From CAZRUA01 sp964603125 (GTDB lineage: Bacteria > Bacteroidota > Bacteroidia > B-17B0 > Aurantibacillaceae), in the NCBI GenBank assembly GCA_964603125.1, contig CAZRUA010000001.1, positions 208,096 through 272,095 of the forward strand: a DNA stretch of 64,000 bases. Direction: 5' to 3'. Below are positions 25,314-34,658 of this stretch, one piece after another; the first letter of the stretch is position 1; each line of letters starts with the position of its first letter. Made by a program: the position numbers and the translations under genes. The notes beneath the pieces were generated by a model. That model saw nothing but the letters and a program-made list of their open reading frames with translations, ran no database searches and was not told the origin of the DNA.

Positions 25314-28300
25314 TTGAAAAGGCTTAGTTTACATATTCTCTCTACATTTCTGCTGGTAATAAATTTCAGTAATGCCCAGCAGTATAATTTTCGCAACTAT
25401 TCGGTTAAGGAAGGTGTGGCTCAATCTCAAGTGTATGGAATTTTACAAGATAGCAGAGGTTATTTGTGGTTAGGTACACGCGGTGGCGGACTCACACGAT
25501 ACGACGGTACAACGTTTAAAACGTATACAGTTAAAGATGGTTTAGTAAATAATTATGTTTTTTGTATTGAGGAAGATAAGAATAAGAATCTTTGGATTGG
25601 CACGAACAATGGCTTGTCTATTTACAATGGAATAAGTTTTAAAAACTATAAACCTACCGGAGATAGCTCAAATGTGTGGATGCAGGAAATTAAAACGGAC
25701 AGTAAAAACCGAAAATGGATTGCAACAAATGTTGGGATTTTAATGTTTGATGGCAAGGAGTTTAAGAACATAAGCGAATTGTTAAAGCTCAAAAAGGCGG
25801 TAATTAATGCAATTTGTGTAGACAAGGATGGTAAAATTTGGTTTGGAAATGCAGAAGGCTTATTTTGTATAGCAGAAAAAAATGGTCTTTTCGATTACGA
25901 GGACTATAGCAAAAAATACGGCTTAATTAAAAACTCTATAACCTCTATTAAGCAAGATAAAAAGGGGAATTTATGGATTGGCACTTATGGTGATGGAGCC
26001 TATGTGTTTAATGGAACTAAGTTTTTTAGGATTGATTACGCGCGTGAATTAATGAAACAAACCATACTTGACTTTTGTTTTGACCAGGCAGGTAATGTAT
26101 GGATGGCAAGCTTAAACAAGGGAGTGTGCTTGTATAATACAAGAGATTTAAGTTTTATTTGGCTAGGTGAAGCGGAAGGCTTAAGTAACAATCATGTAAG
26201 AAGTATAATACAAGATAAAAGTGGGAATTTTTGGTTTGGTACATCAGGAGGAGGAATATGTAATTATTTTGGGAAACAGTTTACTCATTTTGATAAAAGC
26301 AATGGTTTAGGAGGTAATTTTATTTATAGTGTTTTTAAGGATTCAAAACAAAGATTATGGATTGGAACATCTGATAAAGGTTTGAGTGTTTTTGATAGTT
26401 CAGTTTTTAAACAATTTAATTCGTTTAATCATTTTTTAGATGTGAAAGTAAAGTGTATATCCGAAACAAAAACAAATCAATTAATTTTTGGAACAGAGGG
26501 TTTTGGTGCTTATTATTACGATGGTACTAATTTTAAACAGGTAAAGGGAACAGAGAAATTTTTTATACGTGCAATAGTTGTTGATGCTAAGGATAATACA
26601 TGGTTAGCTACAGCTGGTGTTGGTTTGTTGCGATATGAAAATAGCGACTTTGAAAAGGAGCCCGAAAAGTTTAATGTTGAATCTGGTTTGTTGCATAATC
26701 GATTAACAACATTATGCCTAGATAAAACCGGAAAGCTTTGGTACGGAACAGAAAATAACGGGATAGGGTGTATTTATAAAAACAAGATTTCGCATGTAAT
26801 CATAAATCAAAATAATGGTTTAATAGCCAACTCAATAAGAAGTTTGCACGAAGATGTGAATGGAAATTTATGGGTAGGAACTGCTGGTTATGGGATTTCA
26901 AGTTTTGCGTTGTATGGTGCTAATCGTCAAATTAAAAATTATGATTATAAAAGTAAATTAACATCAACCAATATTTACCTTATTACCAGTGATGCTAATG
27001 GAAATATTTTTGTTGGTACTGAAACAGGACTGGACTATTTAACAATTGATAAAGAGCGTAATATTTCTGATAAGAAGCATTATAGCAAGGGCGAAGGATT
27101 TGTGGGGATTGAAACTTGTCAGAATTCGTTTTTTAATGAGAAGGATGGAACTATTTGGTTTGGAACTATTAACGGCTTGTCTAAATACAACCCATCTAAT
27201 GCGGTTCGTAATAATTTTGAACCCATAACCACCATAACCGATGTGCGTTTGTTTTATGAAACATTTTCTAAAACAGAATATGCAAGTTTGGTAGGTGATT
27301 GGAATGCATTGCAAAATGTTAATTTACCTTATAGTCAAAACCATTTAAGTTTTGATTTTTTAGGAATTAATTTTAGTAATCCTGAAGCGGTTAAGTACCA
27401 ATGGTTTTTAGATGGTTTTGATAAAGATTGGTCGCCACCTTCTAATCAAAAGACAGTAACTTACTCAAATTTACCGAGCGGCGATTTTACTTTTAAAGTG
27501 AAGGCCTGCAATGAAGATGGTGTTTGGAATAAAACGCCAACTGAATTAAAATTTACAATTGAAACACCTATATGGATGAGATGGTGGTTTATTTTGTTGT
27601 TAGTGGTTTGTTTGTCGGCCCTGGTAATTGGTATTTTCAGATGGAGAGTTAAGTTAATACAGGCAAAGGCAAATGAGGCGCAGCAAAAACTTCAAATGGA
27701 AAAGGAATTAATTGAATTGGAGCAAAAGGCTTTACGATTACAAATGAACCCGCATTTTATTTTTAATGCGTTAAATAGTATTCAATCACAAATTGGTTCA
27801 GATAAACCAGAAGAAGCAAGGTATTATTTGGCAAAATTTTCACGCTTAATGCGTCAGATACTTGATAATTCAAGGGTTTCTGTTATTACCTTGCAAGAAG
27901 AAATTAATACTCTTGAGAATTATTTACTAATTGAGAAGTATTGTAACGGAGATAAATTTGATTATAAAATTAACGCTTCTTCAAACCTCGAATTAGATTT
28001 TATTAAATTACCGCCAATGCTGTTGCAACCCTTTGTAGAGAACGCAATTAAACATGGATTAAATTTTAATTCAGGTAAAAGAGGATGGATAGAAATAAAC
28101 TTTAATGAAGAGGATAATTATCTTATTTGCTCTGTTACTGATAATGGGATTGGCCGGGAAAAATCATCCCAATTGAATAAGCATAGTAAAGAAACTTACC
28201 ATAAATCAACGGCTTTATTAGTTACCAAAGAAAGATTAGATTTGCACGGAGATGTAGATAGTAAAAATGAAATGGAAATTATAGATTTATTTGATGAGAG

Positions 28301-28349
28301 CGGAAGGGCATCAGGGACAAAGGTTGTAGTTAAATTAAAAATTATTTAA
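25314..28349 (+). CDS. Two-component regulator propeller sensor, LytS-type histidine kinase
   Basis: 1011 residues. The start must be TTG at 25314: the codon directly before it is an in-frame TAA and no ATG precedes the signal peptide (KRLSLHILSTFLLVINFSNA). The periplasmic part is a beta-propeller of many ~45-residue two-component-regulator-propeller repeats (for example GYLWLGTRGGGLTRYDG), followed by a Y_Y_Y domain (about 680-755) and one transmembrane helix at about 760-780. Then a coiled coil and a LytS-type kinase with the phospho-accepting H814 in NPHFIFNALNS and an ATPase domain (PFVENAIKHGL, DNGIG). The regulator encoded 67 bp downstream is its likely partner. Similar hybrids sense glycans or envelope signals; the ligand here is unknown. 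Confidence 0.93.
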   Translation: MKRLSLHILSTFLLVINFSNAQQYNFRNYSVKEGVAQSQVYGILQDSRGYLWLGTRGGGLTRYDGTTFKTYTVKDGLVNNYVFCIEEDKNKNLWIGTNNGLSIYNGISFKNYKPTGDSSNVWMQEIKTDSKNRKWIATNVGILMFDGKEFKNISELLKLKKAVINAICVDKDGKIWFGNAEGLFCIAEKNGLFDYEDYSKKYGLIKNSITSIKQDKKGNLWIGTYGDGAYVFNGTKFFRIDYARELMKQTILDFCFDQAGNVWMASLNKGVCLYNTRDLSFIWLGEAEGLSNNHVRSIIQDKSGNFWFGTSGGGICNYFGKQFTHFDKSNGLGGNFIYSVFKDSKQRLWIGTSDKGLSVFDSSVFKQFNSFNHFLDVKVKCISETKTNQLIFGTEGFGAYYYDGTNFKQVKGTEKFFIRAIVVDAKDNTWLATAGVGLLRYENSDFEKEPEKFNVESGLLHNRLTTLCLDKTGKLWYGTENNGIGCIYKNKISHVIINQNNGLIANSIRSLHEDVNGNLWVGTAGYGISSFALYGANRQIKNYDYKSKLTSTNIYLITSDANGNIFVGTETGLDYLTIDKERNISDKKHYSKGEGFVGIETCQNSFFNEKDGTIWFGTINGLSKYNPSNAVRNNFEPITTITDVRLFYETFSKTEYASLVGDWNALQNVNLPYSQNHLSFDFLGINFSNPEAVKYQWFLDGFDKDWSPPSNQKTVTYSNLPSGDFTFKVKACNEDGVWNKTPTELKFTIETPIWMRWWFILLLVVCLSALVIGIFRWRVKLIQAKANEAQQKLQMEKELIELEQKALRLQMNPHFIFNALNSIQSQIGSDKPEEARYYLAKFSRLMRQILDNSRVSVITLQEEINTLENYLLIEKYCNGDKFDYKINASSNLELDFIKLPPMLLQPFVENAIKHGLNFNSGKRGWIEINFNEEDNYLICSVTDNGIGREKSSQLNKHSKETYHKSTALLVTKERLDLHGDVDSKNEMEIIDLFDESGRASGTKVVVKLKII

Positions 28350-28416
28350 AGTTGGTTTATGTTGTCAATTCGAGCGGGGTTGAGAACTAACAATTAATAG
28401 ATTAAATACGAAGAAT

Positions 28417-29160
28417 ATGATTAAAGCAATAATAATAGACGACATAGAACAAGCAAGAAATACTCTAAAAAAAGACTTGGACATTTACGCTAAAGATGTT
28501 GAAGTTATAGGTGAAGCTAACGGAGTAGTGGAAGGAGCTAAGTTGTTAAAAACAATGCAACCCGATGTTTTGTTTTTAGATATACAAATGCAAGATGGTA
28601 GTGGTTTTGATTTGCTGGATATCTTGAAGGAAATTAGCTTCAAAATTATTTTTATCACAGCTTCTGATGCCCATGCTATTAAAGCGTTTAGATATGCTGC
28701 AATTGATTATTTGTTAAAGCCTGTTGATCCTGATGAATTGCAAGCTTCATTGGCTAAGCTTCGCGGAAAATCGGTAAATGAAAACGAAAAGTATAAATTA
28801 CTCAACGATGTTTTAAAAAACAATTCTAAACCTCATCATAAACTTGCTCTTCATACACAAGACAAAATTCATGTTGTTAATATCAGTGATATTTTACGTT
28901 GTGAGAGTAATGTAAATTATACAGAGTTTCATTTTGTTAATGCTAAAAAACTTTTGGTGACTAAGACGCTAAAAGATTTTGAAGATTTACTTTCCGAACA
29001 AGGTTTTTATCGTGTACATCAATCTCATTTGGTCAACACCAAATACATCAAAGAATTTATTAAAACCGATGGTGGCTATATTATAATGAATGATGGCTCA
29101 AATGTGCCTGTTAGCACACGTAAAAGACCAGAAGTAATAAAGATGCTAGAAGAGTTATAA
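28417..29160 (+). CDS. LytTR-family response regulator
   Basis: 247 residues. An N-terminal receiver domain has the acidic pair in IIDDIEQA, phospho-accepting D55 in LFLDIQMQDGSGFD, T/S and Lys switch residues in FITASDAHA and YLLKPVD. A LytTR DNA-binding domain occupies about 140-245 (KIHVVNISDILRCESNVNYT, then FYRVHQSHLVNTKYI). It follows the propeller kinase gene by 67 bp on the same strand, so the pair forms a LytS/LytR-like two-component system. Its target genes are not evident; no clear repeated LytTR operator was found in the window. Confidence 0.95.
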   Translation: MIKAIIIDDIEQARNTLKKDLDIYAKDVEVIGEANGVVEGAKLLKTMQPDVLFLDIQMQDGSGFDLLDILKEISFKIIFITASDAHAIKAFRYAAIDYLLKPVDPDELQASLAKLRGKSVNENEKYKLLNDVLKNNSKPHHKLALHTQDKIHVVNISDILRCESNVNYTEFHFVNAKKLLVTKTLKDFEDLLSEQGFYRVHQSHLVNTKYIKEFIKTDGGYIIMNDGSNVPVSTRKRPEVIKMLEEL

Positions 29161-29161
29161 A

Positions 29162-29440
29162 TTATTTCTCGGTATACTCTTCTTTTAAAAACTCTTTCCA
29201 ATCGCCTAAGTTAGCAACAACTTGTAACTGACGATAAGTTTGGTGAAAAGCTTCTTCGCTTTCTTGTGAGTTAAGAATGCGTATGCGATAAGAATCGAAA
29301 TTTTTTAAAGCTTGTTTTTCTTCAGCAGTAAGTTTCTCGTTGTTGAATTCTTTATCACGTAAATCGCTGATACTGATTTCGCCACCAATCTCTTTTTTTG
29401 TAAAAAAACCTTTTAAAATATTTTTGTTCAAATTTATCAT
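29162..29440 (-). CDS. Small conserved hypothetical protein
   Basis: 92 residues from the ATG at 29440. A longer frame reaches 29479, but a good -7 box (29449-29456) lies between, so the shorter form is preferred. The protein is hydrophilic and helical, with a charged middle (NNEKLTAEEKQALKNFDSYR) and no signal peptide, metal motif or recognisable domain. It resembles short uncharacterised Bacteroidota proteins, but I cannot name a family. The stop codon sits 1 bp from the stop of the convergent response regulator. Confidence 0.6.
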   Translation of the reverse strand: MINLNKNILKGFFTKKEIGGEISISDLRDKEFNNEKLTAEEKQALKNFDSYRIRILNSQESEEAFHQTYRQLQVVANLGDWKEFLKEEYTEK

Positions 29441-29448
29441 ACCTCTTG

Positions 29449-29456
29449 CAAAGGTA
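29449..29456 (-). promoter_or_regulatory. Candidate -7 box for the 29162-29440 gene
   Basis: On the minus strand this reads TACCTTTG, ending 8 bp before the ATG at 29440. It supports that start over the upstream one. No clear -33 match was found. Confidence 0.45.
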
Positions 29457-29523
29457 CTAAGTAAGAACCTGATTAGCATTTTTTATTGCCATCAGTTTTA
29501 AACAAAACTGTGTTGATTAAAGA

Positions 29524-30795
29524 TTAGATTTTAACAAATTTTAAAACTTTGGCCGTTTGGTGACCATTTGGGGGATAAAGCTTAACATTGTAAAGGCCTG
29601 ATTCAAGGTCGTTAACATTAATTTTACTCAAATTACTGCCTAAATCTGCCTTTTGCGTTATAGTTTTAATAATATTTCCTGTAAAATCGCAAATATCTAT
29701 ATTTAATAGCTCTTCTTCGGATGCTTCATATTGAATGTTTAAAATGTCATTGCTTGGATTTGGAAATAACTCAAATTGATCAAATGTTTCTTCACAATTA
29801 AGGTAAATGGTTTTTAAGTGAGCCCTATTTCCATTCGCATCTGTTTGTAATAGTCGGTAGTATTTGTATTCAGGATTATCTCCATCTAAGGTAAATTCGT
29901 AGTTTGAAGCTGTTTTACTATCACCATTACCTTTAATTGTGGCCACTTCTTCAAAATTAATTCCATCAATACTATGTTCTAAGCTAAAGTGATCGTTGTT
30001 TTGTTCGCTAATACAAGTCCAATTAAAGGTTTTGGATTTGCCCTCGCATTTACCTTTAAAATCTTGCAACTCTACAGGTAAAATAATCGCTGCACAACCA
30101 AAGCCTCCAGTGCTAATATTTGAAACTACAATGTATTGAGGCGAAACATTATATGAAGTAGGGGTTGTAGTGGAATAATATTTTAATGTTAGTTTTCGTA
30201 TAACTGTGGTTGAGGTTCCTATACTAACATTGTTATTTCCCCAGCATGTGCATGAAGAAGAAGAATTCGCTTTAAAAGTTACGGTAGTCCCCGAACTTGC
30301 GCTAGCATTACAATCATTTGTTTTAGAAACTGTGAGAGCTGCGCCAGTATTGCTAATAGCTGAAACATCTACGGCATCGTTCCAAGATCCAAATCCATCA
30401 TCGTTTATATCATATAAACTAAAGGTAAGAGGGCCACAAACACCATTAACCCCGCCATCAAACGAAATAACAATGGTGACGTTTGAGCTTGCATTAGTCC
30501 AATCAACCGAAACGTATAGCCCGTTTGGTGCCGAGGAACAGCTAAAACCAGCAGGATCGGTTGAAGTACTGTATTTGGGAGTGCTATTTTTAAATATGCT
30601 TGTACCAGCACTGCTAGTTATAGTTGTTTTGGTATAATCTGTATAACCACTGCCAGATAGTGTATAGGGATAAGCTATTGCAGTGAAAGGTGTGTAGCTT
30701 GTATTAGGCGAGTAACCCGACCAAGAAAAAGTAGTTTGACCAAAAGAAAATAAACTGGTGAAAATTATAAGTAAAGATAATTTTATCTCCTTCAT
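29524..30795 (-). CDS. Secreted protein with T9SS type A sorting domain
   Basis: 423 residues. Signal peptide MKEIKLSLLIIFTSLFSFGQ. The first ~230 residues are a Ser/Thr/Gly-rich beta domain with SCSSAPNGLYVSVDW and FSLYDINDDGFGSWNDAVDV, which I do not recognise as a named family. From about residue 240 the common connector PVELQDFKGKCEGKSKTFNW begins, followed by a fibronectin-like domain with DHFSLEHSIDGINFEEVATI. The final ~80 residues are a T9SS type A sorting domain: FELFPNPSNDILNIQY, then DFTGNIIKTI and GLYNVKLYP. It is expected on the cell surface or secreted. Function unknown. Confidence 0.87.
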   Translation of the reverse strand: MKEIKLSLLIIFTSLFSFGQTTFSWSGYSPNTSYTPFTAIAYPYTLSGSGYTDYTKTTITSSAGTSIFKNSTPKYSTSTDPAGFSCSSAPNGLYVSVDWTNASSNVTIVISFDGGVNGVCGPLTFSLYDINDDGFGSWNDAVDVSAISNTGAALTVSKTNDCNASASSGTTVTFKANSSSSCTCWGNNNVSIGTSTTVIRKLTLKYYSTTTPTSYNVSPQYIVVSNISTGGFGCAAIILPVELQDFKGKCEGKSKTFNWTCISEQNNDHFSLEHSIDGINFEEVATIKGNGDSKTASNYEFTLDGDNPEYKYYRLLQTDANGNRAHLKTIYLNCEETFDQFELFPNPSNDILNIQYEASEEELLNIDICDFTGNIIKTITQKADLGSNLSKINVNDLESGLYNVKLYPPNGHQTAKVLKFVKI

Positions 30796-30814
30796 TGTGT
30801 TTGACTAGATACGT

Positions 30815-30822
30815 CAAATGTA
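30815..30822 (-). promoter_or_regulatory. Candidate -7 box for the 29524-30795 T9SS gene
   Basis: On the minus strand TACATTTG matches TAnnTTTG and ends 19 bp before the ATG at 30795. The -33 position has no good TTTG. Confidence 0.35.
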
Positions 30823-30892
30823 CAATGAGCAAGGGGCTTTAAATAGGGGGCTAGTCTTCTATGTAGAGGGGGCTGGCCTTCTATTTACAAAA

Positions 30893-31648
30893 CTATTTTA
30901 TTCTCTGATGAACAGCTTCAAACAAAACAATTCCTGTTGCAACAGAAACATTTAGAGATGCTATTTTACCTGGCATTGGTATTTTTACTGAGGTGTCACT
31001 GCGTTTTAAATATTCGCCACTAATACCGTTCTCTTCTGAGCCCATGATAATGGCTGTGGGTAATTTAAAGTCAACATCGTAAATTAAATTCTCTGTTTTT
31101 TCATGACAGGAAATAATTTGCAAGCCACTTTCTTTTAAAAATCCAATGGTGTTTTTTAAATTATCTTCACGGCAAACAGGTATTTTATGTAACGCTCCTG
31201 CACTTGTTTTAATTGCATCGGCGTTTATCTGAGCAGCTCCTCTGCTTGGTATAATAATCATGTCAACACCAGCGCATTCGGCGCTTCGAGCAATAGCCCC
31301 AAAATTACGAACGTCAGTAATTTTATCTAAAATTAAAACCAAAGGAACTTTCCCACTTTCAAATACCGAACCTAGTAAATCTTCGGTAGCGTAATAAGTA
31401 ATGTTAGCTAGGTAAGCTATAACGCCTTGATGATTTTTGCTGCTAATGCGTTTTAATTTTTCGATAGGAACCCACTGATAAGGTATTTCAGTGCCTTCAA
31501 GTGCTTTGCGCAATTGTCCAAAAAGTTCGTTACTCAAACCTTTTTGAATTAAAATTTTATCAAACTCTTTTCCAGCCTCAATGGCTTCGATAACGGCACG
31601 TGTGCCAAATATCATATTTTCTTCCTTATCGTTGTTGCTATGAAACAT
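30893..31648 (-). CDS. rlmB: 23S rRNA 2'-O-ribose methyltransferase, RlmB/TrmH family
   Basis: 251 residues from the ATG at 31648; a TTG at 31678 is unlikely because it falls inside the upstream terminator. SpoU/TrmH enzymes methylate the 2'-OH of a ribose in rRNA or tRNA and bind SAM in a trefoil knot. An N-terminal substrate-binding domain begins IFGTRAVIEAIEAGKEFDKI. The knot motifs are present: LILDKITDVRNFGAIARSAE (motif 1), AIIMGSEENGISGEYL (motif 2) and KIPMPGKIASLNVSVATGIV (motif 3). RlmB is the best match by start and length, though TrmH/RlmL-like specificity cannot be fully excluded. A TACATTTAC box lies just upstream of the ATG. Confidence 0.9.
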   Translation of the reverse strand: MFHSNNDKEENMIFGTRAVIEAIEAGKEFDKILIQKGLSNELFGQLRKALEGTEIPYQWVPIEKLKRISSKNHQGVIAYLANITYYATEDLLGSVFESGKVPLVLILDKITDVRNFGAIARSAECAGVDMIIIPSRGAAQINADAIKTSAGALHKIPVCREDNLKNTIGFLKESGLQIISCHEKTENLIYDVDFKLPTAIIMGSEENGISGEYLKRSDTSVKIPMPGKIASLNVSVATGIVLFEAVHQRIK

Positions 31649-31664
31649 GATGTAAATGTAAATA

Positions 31665-31698
31665 AAAACTCCGTGCAATTTTTATTACACGGAGTTTT
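31665..31698 (-). terminator. Terminator downstream of the pyrophosphatase gene
   Basis: Perfect 11-bp arms at 31665-31675 and 31688-31698 with a 12-base loop. On the minus strand the hairpin ends in a T-rich run, ending the pyrophosphatase message just before rlmB. Confidence 0.82.
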
Positions 31699-31718
31699 AA
31701 AATGAGTTGTGATTAATA

Positions 31719-34535
31719 TTATTTAATTGGTTGAGTAGCCTCTAAAGTAATGTTTATTTTAACATCATCAGCTAAACCTGCTTGACCAATACCGAAAGCT
31801 GCGCGACTAATAACTGTTTCGCCATCAAAACCTGCTACTTTAATTTTTACATCTTCTCCTTTATCATTTTTAAAAGCTGATTCGTTAGCTCCTGCGTAGT
31901 TAAATTTAATTTCGCATGGCTTATCAATACCTTTAATCGTTAAAGTACCTTTTGCAATATATTTGTAAGCAGCTCCTTCTTCTGGGTTAGCAACTATTTC
32001 AGTTGCAACAAAGTTTGCTTTACCAAATTTAGCTGCATCAAAAAAGTCAGCACCTTTTAAATGCTCATCACGCATTCCGTTTTGAGTATTTAATGAATTG
32101 ATATCAAAACCAATTGTAACTTTTGTGTTAGAAGATGAATCTAAATTTAACATACCGCTTGAAATGTTAATAGAACCTCTTGTTTCGCTAATAGAGTGTT
32201 TAATACCAAAAGTTAATGAAGAGTGAGCAGCATCAACTTCAAAAGTTCCAGTTAATTCAGAAATATCTTTTTTGTTAGCATTCATAATGCTATCACATTC
32301 TTCTTTACTAGAACAAGTATATTCTTTACCGTTGATATTGCATTTTAAAACCATTTTCTCAACTTTTTCACCTGAGCAGCAAGCAGCTTTTTCAGTTGAA
32401 CTTCCAATACCAACAATGTAAGGTGCAATTACTAAAGAAACGATTGACATTAATTTAATTAAGATGTTCATAGAAGGACCTGAAGTATCTTTGAATGGAT
32501 CACCTACTGTATCACCTGTAACTGAAGCTTTGTGTGGCTCAGATTTTTTGTAGAACATTTCACCATTAATCAATACACCTTTTTCAAATGATTTTTTAGC
32601 GTTATCCCAAGCACCACCTGCGTTTGATTGGAAAATACCCATTAAAACACCTGATACAGTAACACCAGCCAAAACACCACCTAATACTTCTGGTCCCCAA
32701 ATAAAACCAACAATAACTGGAGTAATTAATGCAATTGCCCCTGGCATCATCATTTCGCGGATAGAAGCTTTTGTAGAGATAGCAACACATTTTTCGTACT
32801 CAGGCTTTGCTTTGTATTCCATAATTCCTGGAATTTCGCGGAATTGACGGCGAACTTCTTGTACCATGTCCATAGCAGCTTTACCAACCGCTTGGATACA
32901 TAATGCTGAGAAAATGAATGGAATCATAGCTCCAATAAATAAACCAGCTAAAACATTTGCTTTGTAAATGTTAATAGCATCAATACCTGCAATACCAACG
33001 AAAGCAGCGAATAATGCTAATGATGTTAATGCTGCAGAAGCGATAGCAAAACCTTTACCAGTAGCAGCAGTAGTATTACCTACAGCATCTAAGTTATCTG
33101 TACGCTCACGAACTTCAGGAGGTAATTGGCTCATCTCAGCAATACCACCAGCGTTATCAGCAATTGGTCCAAAAGCATCAATAGCTAATTGCATAGCAGT
33201 AGTCGCCATCATACCAGCAGCAGCAATAGCTACACCGTATAAACCAGCAAAGTAATAAGATGACATGATACCACCAGCTAAAGTTAAAATTGGAATAACA
33301 GTTGATTTCATACCCACTGATAAACCACCAATAATATTAGTTGCATGACCTGTAGAAGATTGCTGAATAATAGATAATACAGGTTTTTTACCCATGGCTG
33401 TGTAATATTCAGTAACAATACTCATAATTGCTCCAACAACAGTACCTACTAAAATAGCTAAGAAAACTTGTAAACTTGTAAATTCATAACCACGTAAGCT
33501 TAATTTTTCAGGTAACATATACATTACTACAAAATAAGAAGCTAAAACAGTAAGAGCCATTGAAGCCCAGTTACCCATGTTTAATGCATTTTGTACGTTT
33601 GATTTTTCGCCTTTAATACGAACAAACCAAGTGCCTACAATTGAGAAAACAATACCTAAACCACAAATTACCATTGGTAATAAAATTGGCGACATACCAT
33701 TAAAGCCATCAACAGAAATACCTTTTACTTTTTCAACAACGATTTCTTGTCCTAAAACCATTGTAGCTAAAATAGTTGCTACATAAGAACCAAATAAATC
33801 GGCACCCATACCAGCAACGTCACCTACGTTATCACCTACGTTATCGGCAATAGTAGCTGGGTTACGAACGTCATCTTCAGGAATACCAGCTTCAACTTTA
33901 CCAACTAAGTCAGCTCCAACATCAGCAGCTTTAGTATAAATACCACCACCAACACGCGCAAATAACGCAATTGATTCAGCTCCTAATGAGAAACCAGTTA
34001 ATACTTCGATAGCTGTTTTAACAGTGTTTTCGCCTAAATCGTTAAACATTGCTAAGAAAGCAATAAATAAACCACCTAAACCTAATATTGCTAAACCTGC
34101 AACACCCAAGCCCATTACTGTACCACCAGTGAATGAAACTTTTAAAGCTTGTGCTAAGCTTGTACGAGCAGCTTGAGTTGTTCTAACGTTTGCTTTAGTA
34201 GCGATTTTCATTCCAATGTATCCAGCTGTAGCCGAAAATACCGCCCCAATAATAAAGGCTATTGAAATAATCCAACTTGAATGGATATCAACTCCATTAA
34301 CTTGGTGAATTGTACCAGAATAAGCTAATAATGCTGCTGCAAAAACAACAAATATGCTTAATACTTTCCATTCAGCTTTTAAGAAAGCCATTGCTCCATC
34401 AGCGATATAACCAGCAAGTTCTTGCATGTTTTTATCACCTGCATCTTGCTTGCTTACCCAAGCCGATTTAATTGCCATTACCAACAAACCTAGCAAACCT
34501 AGGGCTGGTACTAAATAAATTACATAATCGTTCAT
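31719..34535 (-). CDS. hppA: K+-dependent membrane pyrophosphatase fused to a YceI domain
   Basis: 938 residues; ordinary membrane pyrophosphatases have about 650-800. Residues ~1-715 are the polytopic ion pump that hydrolyses cytoplasmic pyrophosphate to move Na+ or H+. Substrate-binding motifs are intact: GGIYTKAADVGADLVGKVEA, DNVGDNVGDVAGMGADLFG, and near the end GGAWDNAKKSFE. GNTTAATGKGFA (about residue 483) has Ala and Gly at the two positions that mark K+-dependent enzymes. After a Cys-rich linker (about 718-755: ACCSGEK, KCNINGKEYTCSSKEECD) comes a YceI-like lipocalin-type domain from about 760 (FEVDAAHSSLTFGIKH, GMRDEHLKGADFFDAAKF). Both ends of this pump family face the periplasm, consistent with a periplasmic YceI domain. 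Confidence 0.93.
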   Translation of the reverse strand: MNDYVIYLVPALGLLGLLVMAIKSAWVSKQDAGDKNMQELAGYIADGAMAFLKAEWKVLSIFVVFAAALLAYSGTIHQVNGVDIHSSWIISIAFIIGAVFSATAGYIGMKIATKANVRTTQAARTSLAQALKVSFTGGTVMGLGVAGLAILGLGGLFIAFLAMFNDLGENTVKTAIEVLTGFSLGAESIALFARVGGGIYTKAADVGADLVGKVEAGIPEDDVRNPATIADNVGDNVGDVAGMGADLFGSYVATILATMVLGQEIVVEKVKGISVDGFNGMSPILLPMVICGLGIVFSIVGTWFVRIKGEKSNVQNALNMGNWASMALTVLASYFVVMYMLPEKLSLRGYEFTSLQVFLAILVGTVVGAIMSIVTEYYTAMGKKPVLSIIQQSSTGHATNIIGGLSVGMKSTVIPILTLAGGIMSSYYFAGLYGVAIAAAGMMATTAMQLAIDAFGPIADNAGGIAEMSQLPPEVRERTDNLDAVGNTTAATGKGFAIASAALTSLALFAAFVGIAGIDAINIYKANVLAGLFIGAMIPFIFSALCIQAVGKAAMDMVQEVRRQFREIPGIMEYKAKPEYEKCVAISTKASIREMMMPGAIALITPVIVGFIWGPEVLGGVLAGVTVSGVLMGIFQSNAGGAWDNAKKSFEKGVLINGEMFYKKSEPHKASVTGDTVGDPFKDTSGPSMNILIKLMSIVSLVIAPYIVGIGSSTEKAACCSGEKVEKMVLKCNINGKEYTCSSKEECDSIMNANKKDISELTGTFEVDAAHSSLTFGIKHSISETRGSINISSGMLNLDSSSNTKVTIGFDINSLNTQNGMRDEHLKGADFFDAAKFGKANFVATEIVANPEEGAAYKYIAKGTLTIKGIDKPCEIKFNYAGANESAFKNDKGEDVKIKVAGFDGETVISRAAFGIGQAGLADDVKINITLEATQPIK

Positions 34536-34594
34536 ACTTTTATTTTTTGTTTAAACTATTCTATATAAAACATATAGACCCCAAAATGGGGCTG

Positions 34595-34625
34595 CAAACT
34601 TACTGTTTTTATGTAAGAATACAAA
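34595..34625 (-). promoter_or_regulatory. Promoter of the pyrophosphatase gene
   Basis: On the minus strand: TTTG (34625-34622), a 19-bp spacer, then TAAGTTTG (34602-34595). Both elements and the spacing match the Bacteroidota consensus exactly. It leaves a leader of roughly 55 nt before the ATG at 34535. Confidence 0.7.
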
Positions 34626-34658
34626 AAAGAGGTAAAAATGTAATTATTTGTATTACAG

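Noticed and set aside
30206..30637. 143-residue plus-strand frame opposite a T9SS gene
   Set aside because: It lies within a gene with a signal peptide and sorting domain and shows no domain of its own.
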